The notes beneath the pieces were generated by a model, which saw only the letters and a program-made list of their open reading frames with translations, was not told the origin of the DNA and searched no databases. The position numbers and the translations under genes are program-made. A DNA stretch of 64,000 bases from Lacrimispora amygdalina (GTDB lineage: Bacteria; Bacillota; Clostridia; Lachnospirales; Lachnospiraceae): positions 56,431 to 120,430 of the forward strand of contig NZ_QOHO01000023.1 in assembly GCF_003432035.1 (NCBI RefSeq), written 5' to 3'. Below are positions 28,182 through 37,881 of this stretch, piece after piece (the stretch's first letter is position 1; every line of letters begins with the position of its first letter).

Positions 28182-29555
28182 TTATTCCTCTATCTTCCTC
28201 TTGTAGATCTCAATCACCTTTTTCATGGCCTCCTGTCCGGGTGCACCAATAGTCATTCGCTTTTCCACACAGGTTTTTAAGCTGATGGCATCGTAAATAT
28301 CTTCTTCAAAAACAGGGCTGATGGCCTTATATTCTTCCAGAGTCATATCATCAAGAGCTATCCCTTTATCAATGCAGAAAAGCACAAGCTGACCCACAAT
28401 TCCATGGGCATCCCGGAACGGAACTCCATGGTTTACCAGATAATCTGCCGCATCGGTTGCATTGGTGAAACCGTTCTTTGCACTGACCTCCATTACATCC
28501 TTGCGGAAGGACATGGAAGAAATCATGCCTGTAAACAGAGCAAGGCATCCTTTTACTGTATCAATGGCATCAAAGGTCAGTTCCTTATCCTCCTGCATAT
28601 CTTTGTTGTATGCAAGCGGAATCCCCTTCATCGTGGTTAAGATGGAAATAAGTGCACCATAAACACGCCCTGTCTTCCCTCTGATCAGTTCTGCAATATC
28701 CGGATTCTTTTTTTGAGGCATAATACTGCTTCCGGTACTATAGGAATCATCAATTTCCACAAAACGGTATTCATTGGTATTCCAGATAATGATTTCCTCG
28801 CAGAATCTGCTTAAATGCATGGAGATAGTAGACAAGGCGCTTAAAAGCTCAATTAAATAATCTCTGTCTGCAACCGAGTCCATGCTGTTTAAGGTAGGCC
28901 CGTCAAATCCAAGAAGCTCTGCTGTATATTCCCGGTCTAAGGGATAAGTCGTTCCTGCCAGAGCGCCGGATCCCAGGGGACAATAATTCATTCGTTTTCT
29001 GATATCCAAAAGGCGGGAATAATCCCGGTCAAACATCTCAAAATAAGCACCTGCGTGATGAGCAAGGGTAATGGGCTGGGCCTTTTGCAGATGGGTAAAT
29101 CCGGGCATATAGGTATCCAGATTTTTTTCCATCAGAGCCAGAAGCTCTTTTAAAAGCCCCTTTACAAGTACTGTAAGCTCATCAATCTCATCTCTGGTGT
29201 ATAGTTTCATATCCAGAGCCACCTGATCATTCCTGCTTCTTCCCGTATGAAGACGTTTTCCGGCATCTCCGATTCGTTCCGTTAAAACCGCTTCCACAAA
29301 AGAATGGATATCTTCATGCTCCGCTGTGATTGTAAGCGTTCCGCTTTCTAAATCAGCACAGATGCCTTTCAGTCCGCCGATAATTTTATCCTGGTCCTCT
29401 TCACTGATAATGCCCTGCTTCGCCAGCATTGTAACATGAGCAATGCTTCCCTCAATGTCCTGATGGTAAAACTTCTGGTCAAAAGACAGGGATGCATTAA
29501 AATTGTGAACCAGCTGATTGGTTTCCTTGGTGAAGCGACCGCCCCATAATTTCAT
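28182..29555 (-). CDS. argH: Argininosuccinate lyase
   Basis: Splits argininosuccinate to arginine and fumarate, 457 residues. N-terminal [35 protein letters not shown], the [16 protein letters not shown] block and the catalytic serine loop [20 protein letters not shown] are present. AAGAGGAG precedes ATG at 29555. No other arginine genes are nearby. It lies 18 nt after the YfhO-family gene. Confidence 0.97.
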   Translation of the reverse strand: MKLWGGRFTKETNQLVHNFNASLSFDQKFYHQDIEGSIAHVTMLAKQGIISEEDQDKIIGGLKGICADLESGTLTITAEHEDIHSFVEAVLTERIGDAGKRLHTGRSRNDQVALDMKLYTRDEIDELTVLVKGLLKELLALMEKNLDTYMPGFTHLQKAQPITLAHHAGAYFEMFDRDYSRLLDIRKRMNYCPLGSGALAGTTYPLDREYTAELLGFDGPTLNSMDSVADRDYLIELLSALSTISMHLSRFCEEIIIWNTNEYRFVEIDDSYSTGSSIMPQKKNPDIAELIRGKTGRVYGALISILTTMKGIPLAYNKDMQEDKELTFDAIDTVKGCLALFTGMISSMSFRKDVMEVSAKNGFTNATDAADYLVNHGVPFRDAHGIVGQLVLFCIDKGIALDDMTLEEYKAISPVFEEDIYDAISLKTCVEKRMTIGAPGQEAMKKVIEIYKRKIEE

Positions 29556-29573
29556 AATTGTTCTCCTCTTTCC

Positions 29574-32444
29574 TTAGTTAGTTGTATGAGTCCGCATGGG
29601 TTTGCGTTTTTTGTTCTTTCCTGCTGCCAGGCCAGCCAGCACAAGGAGTATCAATATGCTGCCTCCGGTAATCATTCCTCCGGTTTTTAAGCCCTGGGGC
29701 ATATATTCCAGTGAAACTTCATGAGTACCGGCTGTCATATGAACGCTTAAAAAGGTGTCAAATATTTTATAAGGCTCTGCGTCTTTTCCATCGATTTTAA
29801 CAGACCAGCCTTTGTCAAACGGAATGCTTAAATACAAAAGTCCCGCTCTCTCTGCATCAACAGTGCCCTTAATCTGTGTATCCGTCCACTTGGTAAGCTT
29901 AAGTGAATTTTTATTTAAAACCTGATAAACCGATTCAAGCCCTTTGGGAAGAAAACGGTAAGCGCTGGCTACCAGATCCTGCTCATTGTCATCGTTTCGG
30001 AGGGTAATCTCTTCTCCAGATTTTAGATAACCAAGTTCCAGTAAATATCCGCGGCTCACGTTGTCAAAGTTTTTCGTCTTTTCTCCCAGAAGTGCTGTGA
30101 CCTTCTCAACCTTTTTATTGCTGACAAATACATAGTAATCTCCATCTGTATCAGGAGTAAAAGTAAAGCTTTTCCCATTTACTTCACTAGGCACTTCAGA
30201 TAGCACAGGACTTGCACCTAATACCACTGATAAATCATTCTGAACCTCTGCCGGGTTCGTCAGCTCCAGCTGCCAGTTATTCTCCACATCATAAGGCATC
30301 ATAACACCTAAGGAAAGAGCATACGTATTTTCCCGCAGCTGCATCTCATCCTGAACGGATACAAGAGAAGAGATTTCATTTTCTCCTGCTTCTTCCGAGT
30401 ACAGAGCATATTTCACAGCAAAAAGAGCATCAACCAGAGGAGTGCTGCCAGTTATGCTGTAGGCATTGGTAGAACTTTCGCAGCCAAGCTTCTTAAAAAA
30501 TTTGGACAAATCTGCATTGGCAGTGGAAGAAAACAGGGACACGGAAGGAAAGTTCATCCATGCGCCGTCATTCTTAGTCTTTCTGGTCACCTTTTCCACC
30601 CTGTAGAAAGCCGGGTTAGGCATCAGGCTTTCCGTTAAGTCTATGGATGCCCTGTTATCCTTTACATAGCTTGTACGGTTTGTGGTTGTCACGCTTGTAA
30701 CCGTAGTGTTAACTGCCGCCTCTAAAGACACCACGCCCAGCGCCAGTAAAACAAGCAGATTCCGGCTGGCCCCCTTCTGATAAAGACCAATCAGCCCCGT
30801 ATAAACAGCCAGAAAAATAATGGCAACATAGAATACAGAAAAATGGAACGCATCATCTGTCACAAGCTTCTGAGCCATAATTACAAAGATAACAGAGGCG
30901 AAGAAAGCTGTGACAACATGTTTCCATGGGATGTCGTGTAAATAAATATAAGCATGATATCCGGCTGTCAGCATAAGAAATATATAAATAAAGGACTGTC
31001 TGCAGGGAAGACTGTTGGGATAATGAAATCCATGCCAGATAAAATTCAATACGTTAATGGAAAAGCTGGCGAAAAAAAACAGTATGAGGGAACACATGAC
31101 AATCTTATCCCTCTGCCGGATCTTCCTGCATCCAAGGTATAACAGAAAAAATATAAGGATTGCCACACCGCAGTAGATATTAGGCCAGTGATCCAGTCCG
31201 ATTTCCGTTTCCACCGCAGGCAAATGTCTTGCGATCATATCAAAAATGGAAAAATAGGAACTGAATGTCTGGGGGAAGTTTATATCTCCCGAAGCCGTCA
31301 TCTTCATGGCATAGATCTCAGGCAGCAGTACAACAGCAGCCAGTCCTCCCGCCAAAAGAGAATATACAGCGAAATGAACGCAGTTAATCAGAATTTCTTT
31401 CCACGGTTTTCTTCCTTCCAAAATCAGCAGTGCACCAAAATAGAAGACCATAAAAATACATATCATAATAGATATGTAATAATTTGATAAAATTGATAAC
31501 CCCAGTGTAATACAGTAAAGAAAACACCTCTTTTCCTGAACCAGTTTTTCCAGTCCCAGCATGATAAGAGGGAACAGCAGGATACAGTCCAGCCACATGA
31601 TATTCCAGCTGTACGCCGCCATATACCCGGACAACGCATAAAAGATTCCGAAAAAAGCAATACCAAAATCAGCTGTTTTAAAATGTCTGCGCAAATACCA
31701 GGAAAAAGCAAGACCGCTTAATCCGATCTTAAAGACAATCATATATGTCATAAACTCAATGATATAATTTTTCGGGCAGAGCACAATCAGCCAGTTTAAG
31801 GGACTTGCCAGATAATAAGAATAGAGAGCTGCAAAATTAACTCCCATGCCTATATCCCAGCTGTATAAAAGGCTGCCTCCGTGTGTCAGCTTATACTGGA
31901 ATTCTGAGAAAAACGGAGCATACTGATGATACATATCCGTTCTCAAAAAGCTTTCTTCTCCAAAAGGGAAGATCCCTCTCTGTGCAAAAATGATGATCAT
32001 GATAACCACAGGCACAAAAAAAGCTGCAATCAGACCGTCAGAAGCTTTTACAAGGCTTCCGCTTTTATGCTCTTTCTTTTTAAAAGAGGGATGCCTGTCT
32101 TCATGGAACGGTTCCCCTGCCCTGTTTTCTTCTTCGTCTTCTTCGTACTCTTCTTCTGCGGTTACGGATTTATCTTCAGAATCATAATCACTATCGTCCT
32201 CTAAACCGCCGTATTCATACAGTTCTTCCATTCCCTCTACCGGGACACTAAGCCGTATTACAGGCATGGAATCACGATCAATCTCCTCGTCTCCTTTATC
32301 AGCCAAAACCCCTGTATCCTGTCTGTCACCCGGTTTTTTCCCCTCCCGGATGTCCTCAGTTCTATCTTTTTTTTCATCTGATGTCATTTTAAGAATATCC
32401 TCTAACTCCTTCGAAATCTTTTCAATATCGTCATCGCGTTCCAT
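29574..32444 (-). CDS. YfhO-family polytopic membrane protein with acidic N-terminal extension
   Basis: A 956-residue protein. Residues 1-125 are cytoplasmic, highly charged and low in complexity (many Glu/Asp/Lys). After that come about a dozen membrane helices with GEESFLRTDMYHQYAPFF and LYSWDIGMGVNF, the YfhO signature, then an extracytoplasmic domain of about 300 residues and a final helix. YfhO proteins in Bacilli glycosylate lipoteichoic acid, and a GtrA-like gene directly upstream supports a role in lipid-linked sugar transfer. The charged N-terminus is unusual. Confidence 0.85.
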   Translation of the reverse strand: MERDDDIEKISKELEDILKMTSDEKKDRTEDIREGKKPGDRQDTGVLADKGDEEIDRDSMPVIRLSVPVEGMEELYEYGGLEDDSDYDSEDKSVTAEEEYEEDEEENRAGEPFHEDRHPSFKKKEHKSGSLVKASDGLIAAFFVPVVIMIIIFAQRGIFPFGEESFLRTDMYHQYAPFFSEFQYKLTHGGSLLYSWDIGMGVNFAALYSYYLASPLNWLIVLCPKNYIIEFMTYMIVFKIGLSGLAFSWYLRRHFKTADFGIAFFGIFYALSGYMAAYSWNIMWLDCILLFPLIMLGLEKLVQEKRCFLYCITLGLSILSNYYISIMICIFMVFYFGALLILEGRKPWKEILINCVHFAVYSLLAGGLAAVVLLPEIYAMKMTASGDINFPQTFSSYFSIFDMIARHLPAVETEIGLDHWPNIYCGVAILIFFLLYLGCRKIRQRDKIVMCSLILFFFASFSINVLNFIWHGFHYPNSLPCRQSFIYIFLMLTAGYHAYIYLHDIPWKHVVTAFFASVIFVIMAQKLVTDDAFHFSVFYVAIIFLAVYTGLIGLYQKGASRNLLVLLALGVVSLEAAVNTTVTSVTTTNRTSYVKDNRASIDLTESLMPNPAFYRVEKVTRKTKNDGAWMNFPSVSLFSSTANADLSKFFKKLGCESSTNAYSITGSTPLVDALFAVKYALYSEEAGENEISSLVSVQDEMQLRENTYALSLGVMMPYDVENNWQLELTNPAEVQNDLSVVLGASPVLSEVPSEVNGKSFTFTPDTDGDYYVFVSNKKVEKVTALLGEKTKNFDNVSRGYLLELGYLKSGEEITLRNDDNEQDLVASAYRFLPKGLESVYQVLNKNSLKLTKWTDTQIKGTVDAERAGLLYLSIPFDKGWSVKIDGKDAEPYKIFDTFLSVHMTAGTHEVSLEYMPQGLKTGGMITGGSILILLVLAGLAAGKNKKRKPMRTHTTN

Positions 32445-32450
32445 TTTAAT

Positions 32451-32885
32451 TTACCTCTCTTTACAGGGGGGAACCTCACTCTTTCGGAATATGAAAAGTT
32501 TGCTGAATACATAGTTTACAATCACAACAACGATGGACACCAGTATTTTGCTTACATATTCATCCATATTGAGCCAGGAAACCATTATCACCATAAGAAC
32601 CATTTCCATGACGCCTGATGCAGCCCTGCACGCAGTAAAGGAAATCATCTCCTTCACCACAAATCCCAGGTGCAGATCATAGCTTTGAAAAACAAAGATT
32701 TTATTAACACCAAATGCAAACAGCACAGAAACAAGCCAGGCTGCTGCAGTGCTGATCCGGTAGTCGATTCCGGCTTTCACCATTCCAACGTACACGATCC
32801 AGTTGACTACCGTGGTAAGGACACCGAATACCAGATAGGAAATGACCTCGCGGTTCATAACCTTGTCCCATATTTTTTTTATCAT
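32451..32885 (-). CDS. GtrA-like membrane protein
   Basis: A 144-residue, four-helix protein (YLVFGVLTTVVNWIVYVGMV; WLVSVLFAFGVNKIFVFQ; NYVFSKLFIFRKSE). GtrA proteins are thought to move polyprenyl-linked sugars across the membrane or to assist such transfer. AGGAGATT precedes ATG at 32885. It overlaps functionally with, and is 6 nt from, the YfhO gene. Confidence 0.88.
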   Translation of the reverse strand: MIKKIWDKVMNREVISYLVFGVLTTVVNWIVYVGMVKAGIDYRISTAAAWLVSVLFAFGVNKIFVFQSYDLHLGFVVKEMISFTACRAASGVMEMVLMVIMVSWLNMDEYVSKILVSIVVVIVNYVFSKLFIFRKSEVPPCKER

Positions 32886-32952
32886 AATGCTAATCTCCTG
32901 TAAAACACATTTCCTCTATTGTATTATAGGCACCGGAAATTGTAAAGGGAAT

Positions 32953-33954
32953 CTAAGGGGACGTTACCAGAAAGTCCTTTGCTCCTTCCGTATAATGAAC
33001 ACTGCCATCAGCAGTGATAAAAACTCCGTAAACATCATCCATGGAATTTAACAGTTCCATTCCCTGTTCCAGTCCCATGGAGAAGCAGGTGGTGGATAAT
33101 GCATCCCCATCAACGGAAAGCTTTGACAGGATCGTGACGGAAACCAGTCCATTTTCATAGGGGTAACCATCTCTTGGATTTAAAATATGATGGTAGTTCA
33201 CACCGTCTTTTACAAAATGACGTTCATATACTCCGGAGGATACCACAGACATATCTTCTATATTCAATGTTTCGATGGTCTCATTCCTGTCTGCATAAGG
33301 TTTCTGCAGTCCGATCTTAAAGGGACTGCCATCCGGTTTTTTCCCGACGCAGAGTACATTTCCTCCCAGATTAATGACTGCACTTCTGACCCCATGCTCA
33401 AGGAGGTAATCCTTCATCCGGTCTGCTATATAACCTTTTGCAATGGCACCAAAGTCTATGGAAGTATCCGGAGATAAAAAGGTGAGGGTATCACCATCAA
33501 GCTTTAAATTCTGGTAACCTACTTTTTTAACCGCAGCACTGATTTCATCGGAAGGCGGAACAACGGGTTTTGGAGCGGTAAAATCCCATAAAGAGGACAA
33601 AGGTTCCACCGTAATATCAAAATCTCCGCCTGAGATCTTGGAATAATAAAGCCCCTTGGAAAGGAGCGCCGCCATATCCGGTGACAGTTTAACAGACGAT
33701 TCCTGGGCCGGTCTGTGGTTGATCTTATAAACTTCGCTTCCCTCAATGGTTTTACTGAAAACATTTTCATAGGAACGGCAGATATCAAGGCATTCATTTA
33801 AAATCTTAGGATCATCCTTATCATAAAGCGTGACGGTAACAAATGTATTTAACAGAAAACCAGACTTGCTGACCGGTTCTATCTTTCTCTGGCATCCGGC
33901 AAGAAGGCTGACAGCCAGACAGACCGCCAAAACCGCTGTTTTTCCTTTTTTCAT
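32953..33954 (-). CDS. apbE: FAD:protein FMN transferase lipoprotein
   Basis: Attaches FMN covalently to Thr/Ser of exported or membrane flavoproteins such as RNF/NQR subunits. The 333-residue protein has lipobox LLAGCQ and ApbE motifs (DFGAIAKGYIADRM, VINLGGNVLCVGKKPDG, NPRDGYPYENGLVSVTI, DALSTTCFSMG). It is translationally coupled to the chelatase gene (ATGA overlap). Confidence 0.93.
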   Translation of the reverse strand: MKKGKTAVLAVCLAVSLLAGCQRKIEPVSKSGFLLNTFVTVTLYDKDDPKILNECLDICRSYENVFSKTIEGSEVYKINHRPAQESSVKLSPDMAALLSKGLYYSKISGGDFDITVEPLSSLWDFTAPKPVVPPSDEISAAVKKVGYQNLKLDGDTLTFLSPDTSIDFGAIAKGYIADRMKDYLLEHGVRSAVINLGGNVLCVGKKPDGSPFKIGLQKPYADRNETIETLNIEDMSVVSSGVYERHFVKDGVNYHHILNPRDGYPYENGLVSVTILSKLSVDGDALSTTCFSMGLEQGMELLNSMDDVYGVFITADGSVHYTEGAKDFLVTSP

Positions 33955-34748
33955 TCCTGATCCTCCATTTCCTTACCGGCTGCCACTGCATGCTCCACAA
34001 ACATCCGGCGTATCCCTTCTATCTCACCCATTCCTTTCAGCCGGCAGATGACCTCATAACCATCTGCTTCGAGCCGGCTTTTCCATGAATCACTGTCAAT
34101 TCCAGCCATATCATTATGAGCATGATCTCCGCAGACAATCATCATCGGCTGGAGAACCACCCGCTTTGAGTCTCTCTCATCCAATTCTGCCTTTACGTCA
34201 TCAAAAGAAGGTTCTGCTTCTACCGTTCCCACATGATACCTGGTGTATCCCTTATTCTTTAAAATTCCAGCCAGACGATAATAAGCTGAATTGGCCTCAT
34301 GTTCTGATCCATGCCCCATAAACAGAATCTCCATACCCTCAGAATCATATACTTTCGTATCTTCAGTCAAAATCGAGGCAAGCTTTAAATAGTCTTCCTC
34401 AGAAGAAAGCAGAGGGGCACCTATAATCAGCCGTTCAAAAGAATCTCTGTATTTTTTCGCAGCATTGACAATGCGGTCATATTCTTCCCCGCCCATAACA
34501 AGAGTCGGCTGGATAATCACCCGTTTAAACCCTTCTTTTGCAAGGTTTTTAATAGCTTCTTCCACTCCGTCAATGATGATATTATCCCGTTTTTTTAATA
34601 TATCTATTATAATCCGGCTGGTAAACGCCCGTCTTAATTCATAGGAAGGAAACTTAACAGCTACCGCCTGTTCAATGGGTTCTATGGTTCTGCTTCGGCT
34701 TTCGTTATAGCTTGTACCAAAACTCACTACTAATAATGCCTGTTTCAT
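33951..34748 (-). CDS. cbiK: Sirohydrochlorin cobaltochelatase (CbiK type)
   Basis: A 265-residue class II chelatase that inserts Co2+ (or Fe/Ni) into sirohydrochlorin. The N-terminal LLVVSFGTSYNESR, IIQPTLVMGGEEYD, FMGHGSEHEANSAY with a metal-binding His, and the MMIVCGDHAHNDMAG motif are typical. No cobalamin genes are near. The ATG at 34748 fits the family N-terminus, and a GTG at 34763 is an alternative. Coupling to apbE is notable. Confidence 0.9.
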   Translation of the reverse strand: MKQALLVVSFGTSYNESRSRTIEPIEQAVAVKFPSYELRRAFTSRIIIDILKKRDNIIIDGVEEAIKNLAKEGFKRVIIQPTLVMGGEEYDRIVNAAKKYRDSFERLIIGAPLLSSEEDYLKLASILTEDTKVYDSEGMEILFMGHGSEHEANSAYYRLAGILKNKGYTRYHVGTVEAEPSFDDVKAELDERDSKRVVLQPMMIVCGDHAHNDMAGIDSDSWKSRLEADGYEVICRLKGMGEIEGIRRMFVEHAVAAGKEMEDQE

Positions 34749-34833
34749 CTTTCTGGTCCACACTTTCTAATCTTTTTCCTGACTACCATATCACAGATGA
34801 TTTTTGCTGTCAAATTCCTTTTTACGCACCACA

Positions 34834-34859
34834 GGCGCAGAACCAAACGGTTCTGCGCC
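34834..34859. other. Perfect hairpin between adh and cbiK
   Basis: GGCGCAGAACC and its exact complement enclose AAAC, about 38 nt after the alcohol dehydrogenase stop. No T tract follows on either strand, so it may be a weak terminator or an RNA-stabilising hairpin. Confidence 0.5.
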
Positions 34860-34896
34860 CATGACACACATTGCATACATTTTATTGGAGATTATT

Positions 34897-36087
34897 TTAA
34901 AAATCTACCTCTTTATCATAGTAACAACAGGTTAACAGTTTCTCCATCTCTGCGGGTGTAATTGCCCGTGGATTTGAGCCGGTGCATGCATCACCAACTG
35001 CTAACTCAGCTACTGCCGCTAATTTATCATTGAACTCTTTTTCATCAATGATTCCGCCTTCGTATTCCTTAATACAGGTAGGAATATCCAGCTTTTTGTT
35101 CATAGAACGGATTTCAGCAATCAGTGCATCAACCAGTTCTTCATTTGTGCTGCCCTCTAAACCAATGAAACGGGCAATCTCACCATAACGCTTTGCTGCC
35201 TCTGCGTCTTTGGAATTAAACTTAATTACTTTAGGAAGATACATGGCATTGGCACATCCATGCACAATGTGTCCGCCTGAATAAGCAGCTCCTGTTTTAT
35301 GAGCCATGGAATGAACGATTCCAAGGAGTGCATTGGAAAATGCCATACCTGCAAGACACTGAGCGTTATGCATACGGTCACGTGCTGCCATATCTCCATT
35401 GTAGGAATCAATCAGATCATTATGTATCATCTTGATCGCATGAAGCGCAAGAGGATCGGTATAATCGCAGTGAAGGGTGGAAACATATGCCTCCATTGCA
35501 TGGGTAATTGCATCCATACCTGTATGAGCAGTCAGCTTCTTGGGCATCATCTCAGCTAAATCCGGATCAACAATTGCCACATCAGGTGTTATATTAAAGT
35601 CAGCAAGAGGATATTTAATTCCCTTGTTATAATCGGTAATAACGCTGAATGCCGTAACTTCGGTAGCAGTACCGGAAGTAGAAGGAATTGCGCAGAACTG
35701 GGCTTTTGTTCTTAAAGTCGGGAAATTAAAGGGAATACATAAATCCTCAAAGGTTGTATCCGGGTATTCATAAAATGCCCACATCGCTTTCGCTGCATCA
35801 ATGGGTGATCCGCCGCCGATAGCAACGATCCAGTCCGGTTCAAACTCCCGCATCATCTGGGCACCCTTCATAACAGTTTCAACGCTGGGATCCGGTTCTA
35901 CCCCTTCAAACAGTTTTACTTCAAAACCAGCTTCTTTTAAATATGTTTCGACTCTGTCAAGAAAGCCAAAGCGCTTCATAGAACCGCCGCCTACAACAAC
36001 AATTGCTTTTTTTCCTTTTAAGTTTTTTATTTCCTCCAGGGAGCCTTTTCCATGATATAAGTCTCTCGGTAATGTAAATCTAGCCAT
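34897..36087 (-). CDS. Iron-containing alcohol dehydrogenase
   Basis: A 396-residue group III (Fe) dehydrogenase that reduces aldehydes to alcohols with NAD(P)H. Nucleotide motif GGGSPIDAAKAMW, metal ligands in HTGMDAITHAMEAY, GIVHSMAHKTGA and GCANAMYLP are visible. It resembles butanol/ethanol dehydrogenases. A LysR gene and rex lie just upstream on the same strand, fitting redox-linked control. AAGGAGGG precedes the ATG. Confidence 0.93.
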   Translation of the reverse strand: MARFTLPRDLYHGKGSLEEIKNLKGKKAIVVVGGGSMKRFGFLDRVETYLKEAGFEVKLFEGVEPDPSVETVMKGAQMMREFEPDWIVAIGGGSPIDAAKAMWAFYEYPDTTFEDLCIPFNFPTLRTKAQFCAIPSTSGTATEVTAFSVITDYNKGIKYPLADFNITPDVAIVDPDLAEMMPKKLTAHTGMDAITHAMEAYVSTLHCDYTDPLALHAIKMIHNDLIDSYNGDMAARDRMHNAQCLAGMAFSNALLGIVHSMAHKTGAAYSGGHIVHGCANAMYLPKVIKFNSKDAEAAKRYGEIARFIGLEGSTNEELVDALIAEIRSMNKKLDIPTCIKEYEGGIIDEKEFNDKLAAVAELAVGDACTGSNPRAITPAEMEKLLTCCYYDKEVDF

Positions 36088-36130
36088 TGTAAAACCCTCC
36101 TTGTGAAATTCCTGTCGTTTCTATGAGATA

Positions 36131-36159
36131 ATTGTAGTTCAAACAAAGAGGAATTACAA
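36131..36159 (-). promoter_or_regulatory. Probable promoter of the alcohol dehydrogenase
   Basis: On the minus strand TTGTAA and TACAAT with a 17-nt spacer, about 45 nt before the start codon. Confidence 0.55.
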
Positions 36160-36169
36160 AGGTAAAAAA

Positions 36170-36201
36170 ATATATATCAGTATATAAATACTGATATATA
36201 T
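36170..36201. promoter_or_regulatory. Perfect AT-rich inverted repeat upstream of adh, downstream of lysR
   Basis: Two 14-nt arms (ATATATATCAGTAT and its complement) enclose ATAA. On the minus strand seven T residues follow, so it can be the lysR terminator. It also sits just upstream of the adh -35, the usual place for a LysR activator site, and contains a T-N11-A type dyad. Confidence 0.6.
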
Positions 36202-36210
36202 TTAACATTC

Positions 36211-37128
36211 TTATTCGGACATTTTTTCTTTTATCCGGCTTAACTGTTCAAGAAATTTCTTATCCCAGCCGGTAAGGGGATACCCCTTGCGGCAAATGAG
36301 TGCATCCCTGAAATCCTTCTTCTTTGCGCACTGTTTTTCCACCAGCTGATACCGCTTTAAAAGCTCAGCCGGCATGGGAGACACCCACATATAGGTCATT
36401 GAATTATCACACAAAAGCTGAAACTGGCTGCCTCTTTCATATACATAAACCCGCTTTGAGGATCTTGGATATTTGATCCCGCTGCCAAAATCATCGCTTT
36501 TGCTGGAGACACCGTCTCCATGAACAATTTCAATAAAGTTTGTTAAATCCTCTGTTTCTATCACGTTCTTATCTGCCAGAGGGTGGGTTTTTGACATGAG
36601 AATCCTTAGGGAGTACTCAAAAACCGATTCCATTAACAGGCCTTTTGCCGCAGTCTCCCTGGCATAATACTTTTCTGAATCAACCGGATACCGGATAATG
36701 CCAAGATTGTACTCCCCGGTCTCCACATCTCTTATGGTATCTGCCGAATTTGTTTCACGAAGCCACACGTTCATCATGGCCTCCCCTCCGGATTCTCCGA
36801 TAAATTTAGAAAATGCAGTGCTGATATAGCTGGCTCTAGGCATGGATAGGGAAAACTCCACGCCGTTTCCATCTCCCGTTTTGTAAAGATGCTCCATTTC
36901 ATCAATCTGAATGAGTACATTTCTGGCATGCTCTAAAAAGATCCTTCCTCTGGCAGTCGGTACAACCCCCTTGGAAGTCCGTTTAAAGATAGGTGCCCCA
37001 AGCCCTTCTTCCAGGGTCTTGATCGCCTTGCTTAAATTGGGCTGATCCATGTATAAATTGGCTGCCGCCTGTGTAATGGACCCTGTCTTTTCCACTTCGA
37101 CTGCATACTGCAATAACACGGTATTCAA
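36211..37128 (-). CDS. LysR-family transcriptional regulator
   Basis: A 305-residue regulator with N-terminal winged HTH (YAVEVEKTGSITQAAANLYM, DQPNLSKAIKTLEEGLGAPI) and a C-terminal effector domain. The start is TTG at 37128 with AGGAGG upstream, overlapping the rex stop by 4 nt. It probably controls the downstream alcohol dehydrogenase, given position and the dyad between them. The effector is unknown. Confidence 0.9.
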   Translation of the reverse strand: MNTVLLQYAVEVEKTGSITQAAANLYMDQPNLSKAIKTLEEGLGAPIFKRTSKGVVPTARGRIFLEHARNVLIQIDEMEHLYKTGDGNGVEFSLSMPRASYISTAFSKFIGESGGEAMMNVWLRETNSADTIRDVETGEYNLGIIRYPVDSEKYYARETAAKGLLMESVFEYSLRILMSKTHPLADKNVIETEDLTNFIEIVHGDGVSSKSDDFGSGIKYPRSSKRVYVYERGSQFQLLCDNSMTYMWVSPMPAELLKRYQLVEKQCAKKKDFRDALICRKGYPLTGWDKKFLEQLSRIKEKMSE

Positions 37129-37808
37129 TCATCTTCCTCCTTCGCATCCTGCCAACCGTTCTTTTCCACTTCATAGAGATACTTTGACAGTGCTGCAAGG
37201 GATACTGCCATGTTCTCATTCTGCACCAGTATATGAGACGGTACAGACAGATGCACGGGTGCAAAATTCCAGATGGCCTTCACGCCGCCTGCCACCAGCC
37301 TGTCGCATACCCCCTGAGCATACTCTGCGGGGACCGTAATGATTCCGATATGTATACTCATTCTCTGACAGAGGTTTTCCAGTTTATCCATGGAAAGGAC
37401 CATCTTTCCTCCGATTCTGGTATTCACCTTTCTTCCGTCAGCATCAAAAGCCATAACGATTTCAACTCCGTACTGCTCAAACCCTTTATAGGAAAGCAGT
37501 GCCTTCCCCAGATAACCCACGCCTACCAGTGCAGCCTGGTTGGTATTATGAAATCCGAGGAATTCCTCCATATCTGCTATTAATTCCTTAATTACATAAC
37601 CCATTTTAGGTTTACCTGCCGTTTTAGCAACCAGTGCCAGATCCTTTCGAACCTGGACCTCATTTAGCTGAAGATCCAAAGCTATGACAGGAGCAGAAAT
37701 GGTCTCTAATCCTTCGCTGCTTTTCTTTTCCAGATAATGATGATAAACGGGAAGGCGCTCCAGCGATTTTCTGGATATTCCTCCGACCATATGTTTTTTT
37801 TCTTCCAT
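37125..37808 (-). CDS. rex: Redox-sensing transcriptional repressor Rex
   Basis: A 227-residue NADH/NAD+ ratio sensor that represses fermentation genes when NADH is low. The winged HTH (SRKSLERLPVYHHYL; ISAPVIALDLQLNEVQVRKD) precedes a Rossmann domain (ALVGVGYLGKALLSY, FDADGRKVN) and the final swapped helix. It is translationally coupled to the LysR gene. I see no canonical Rex operator next to it or before adh. Confidence 0.95.
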   Translation of the reverse strand: MEEKKHMVGGISRKSLERLPVYHHYLEKKSSEGLETISAPVIALDLQLNEVQVRKDLALVAKTAGKPKMGYVIKELIADMEEFLGFHNTNQAALVGVGYLGKALLSYKGFEQYGVEIVMAFDADGRKVNTRIGGKMVLSMDKLENLCQRMSIHIGIITVPAEYAQGVCDRLVAGGVKAIWNFAPVHLSVPSHILVQNENMAVSLAALSKYLYEVEKNGWQDAKEEDD

Positions 37809-37881
37809 AAAATCTTCCCCCAGTCTTATTTAGCAAATAACAGATTGCGGCATCGTTTTTGCCAGCCTTCCCGGATACTTC

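Noticed and set aside
36088..36210. Rex operator upstream of the alcohol dehydrogenase
   Set aside because: No TTGTTAA-N4-TTAACAA-like sequence is present; the dyad there has a different sequence.
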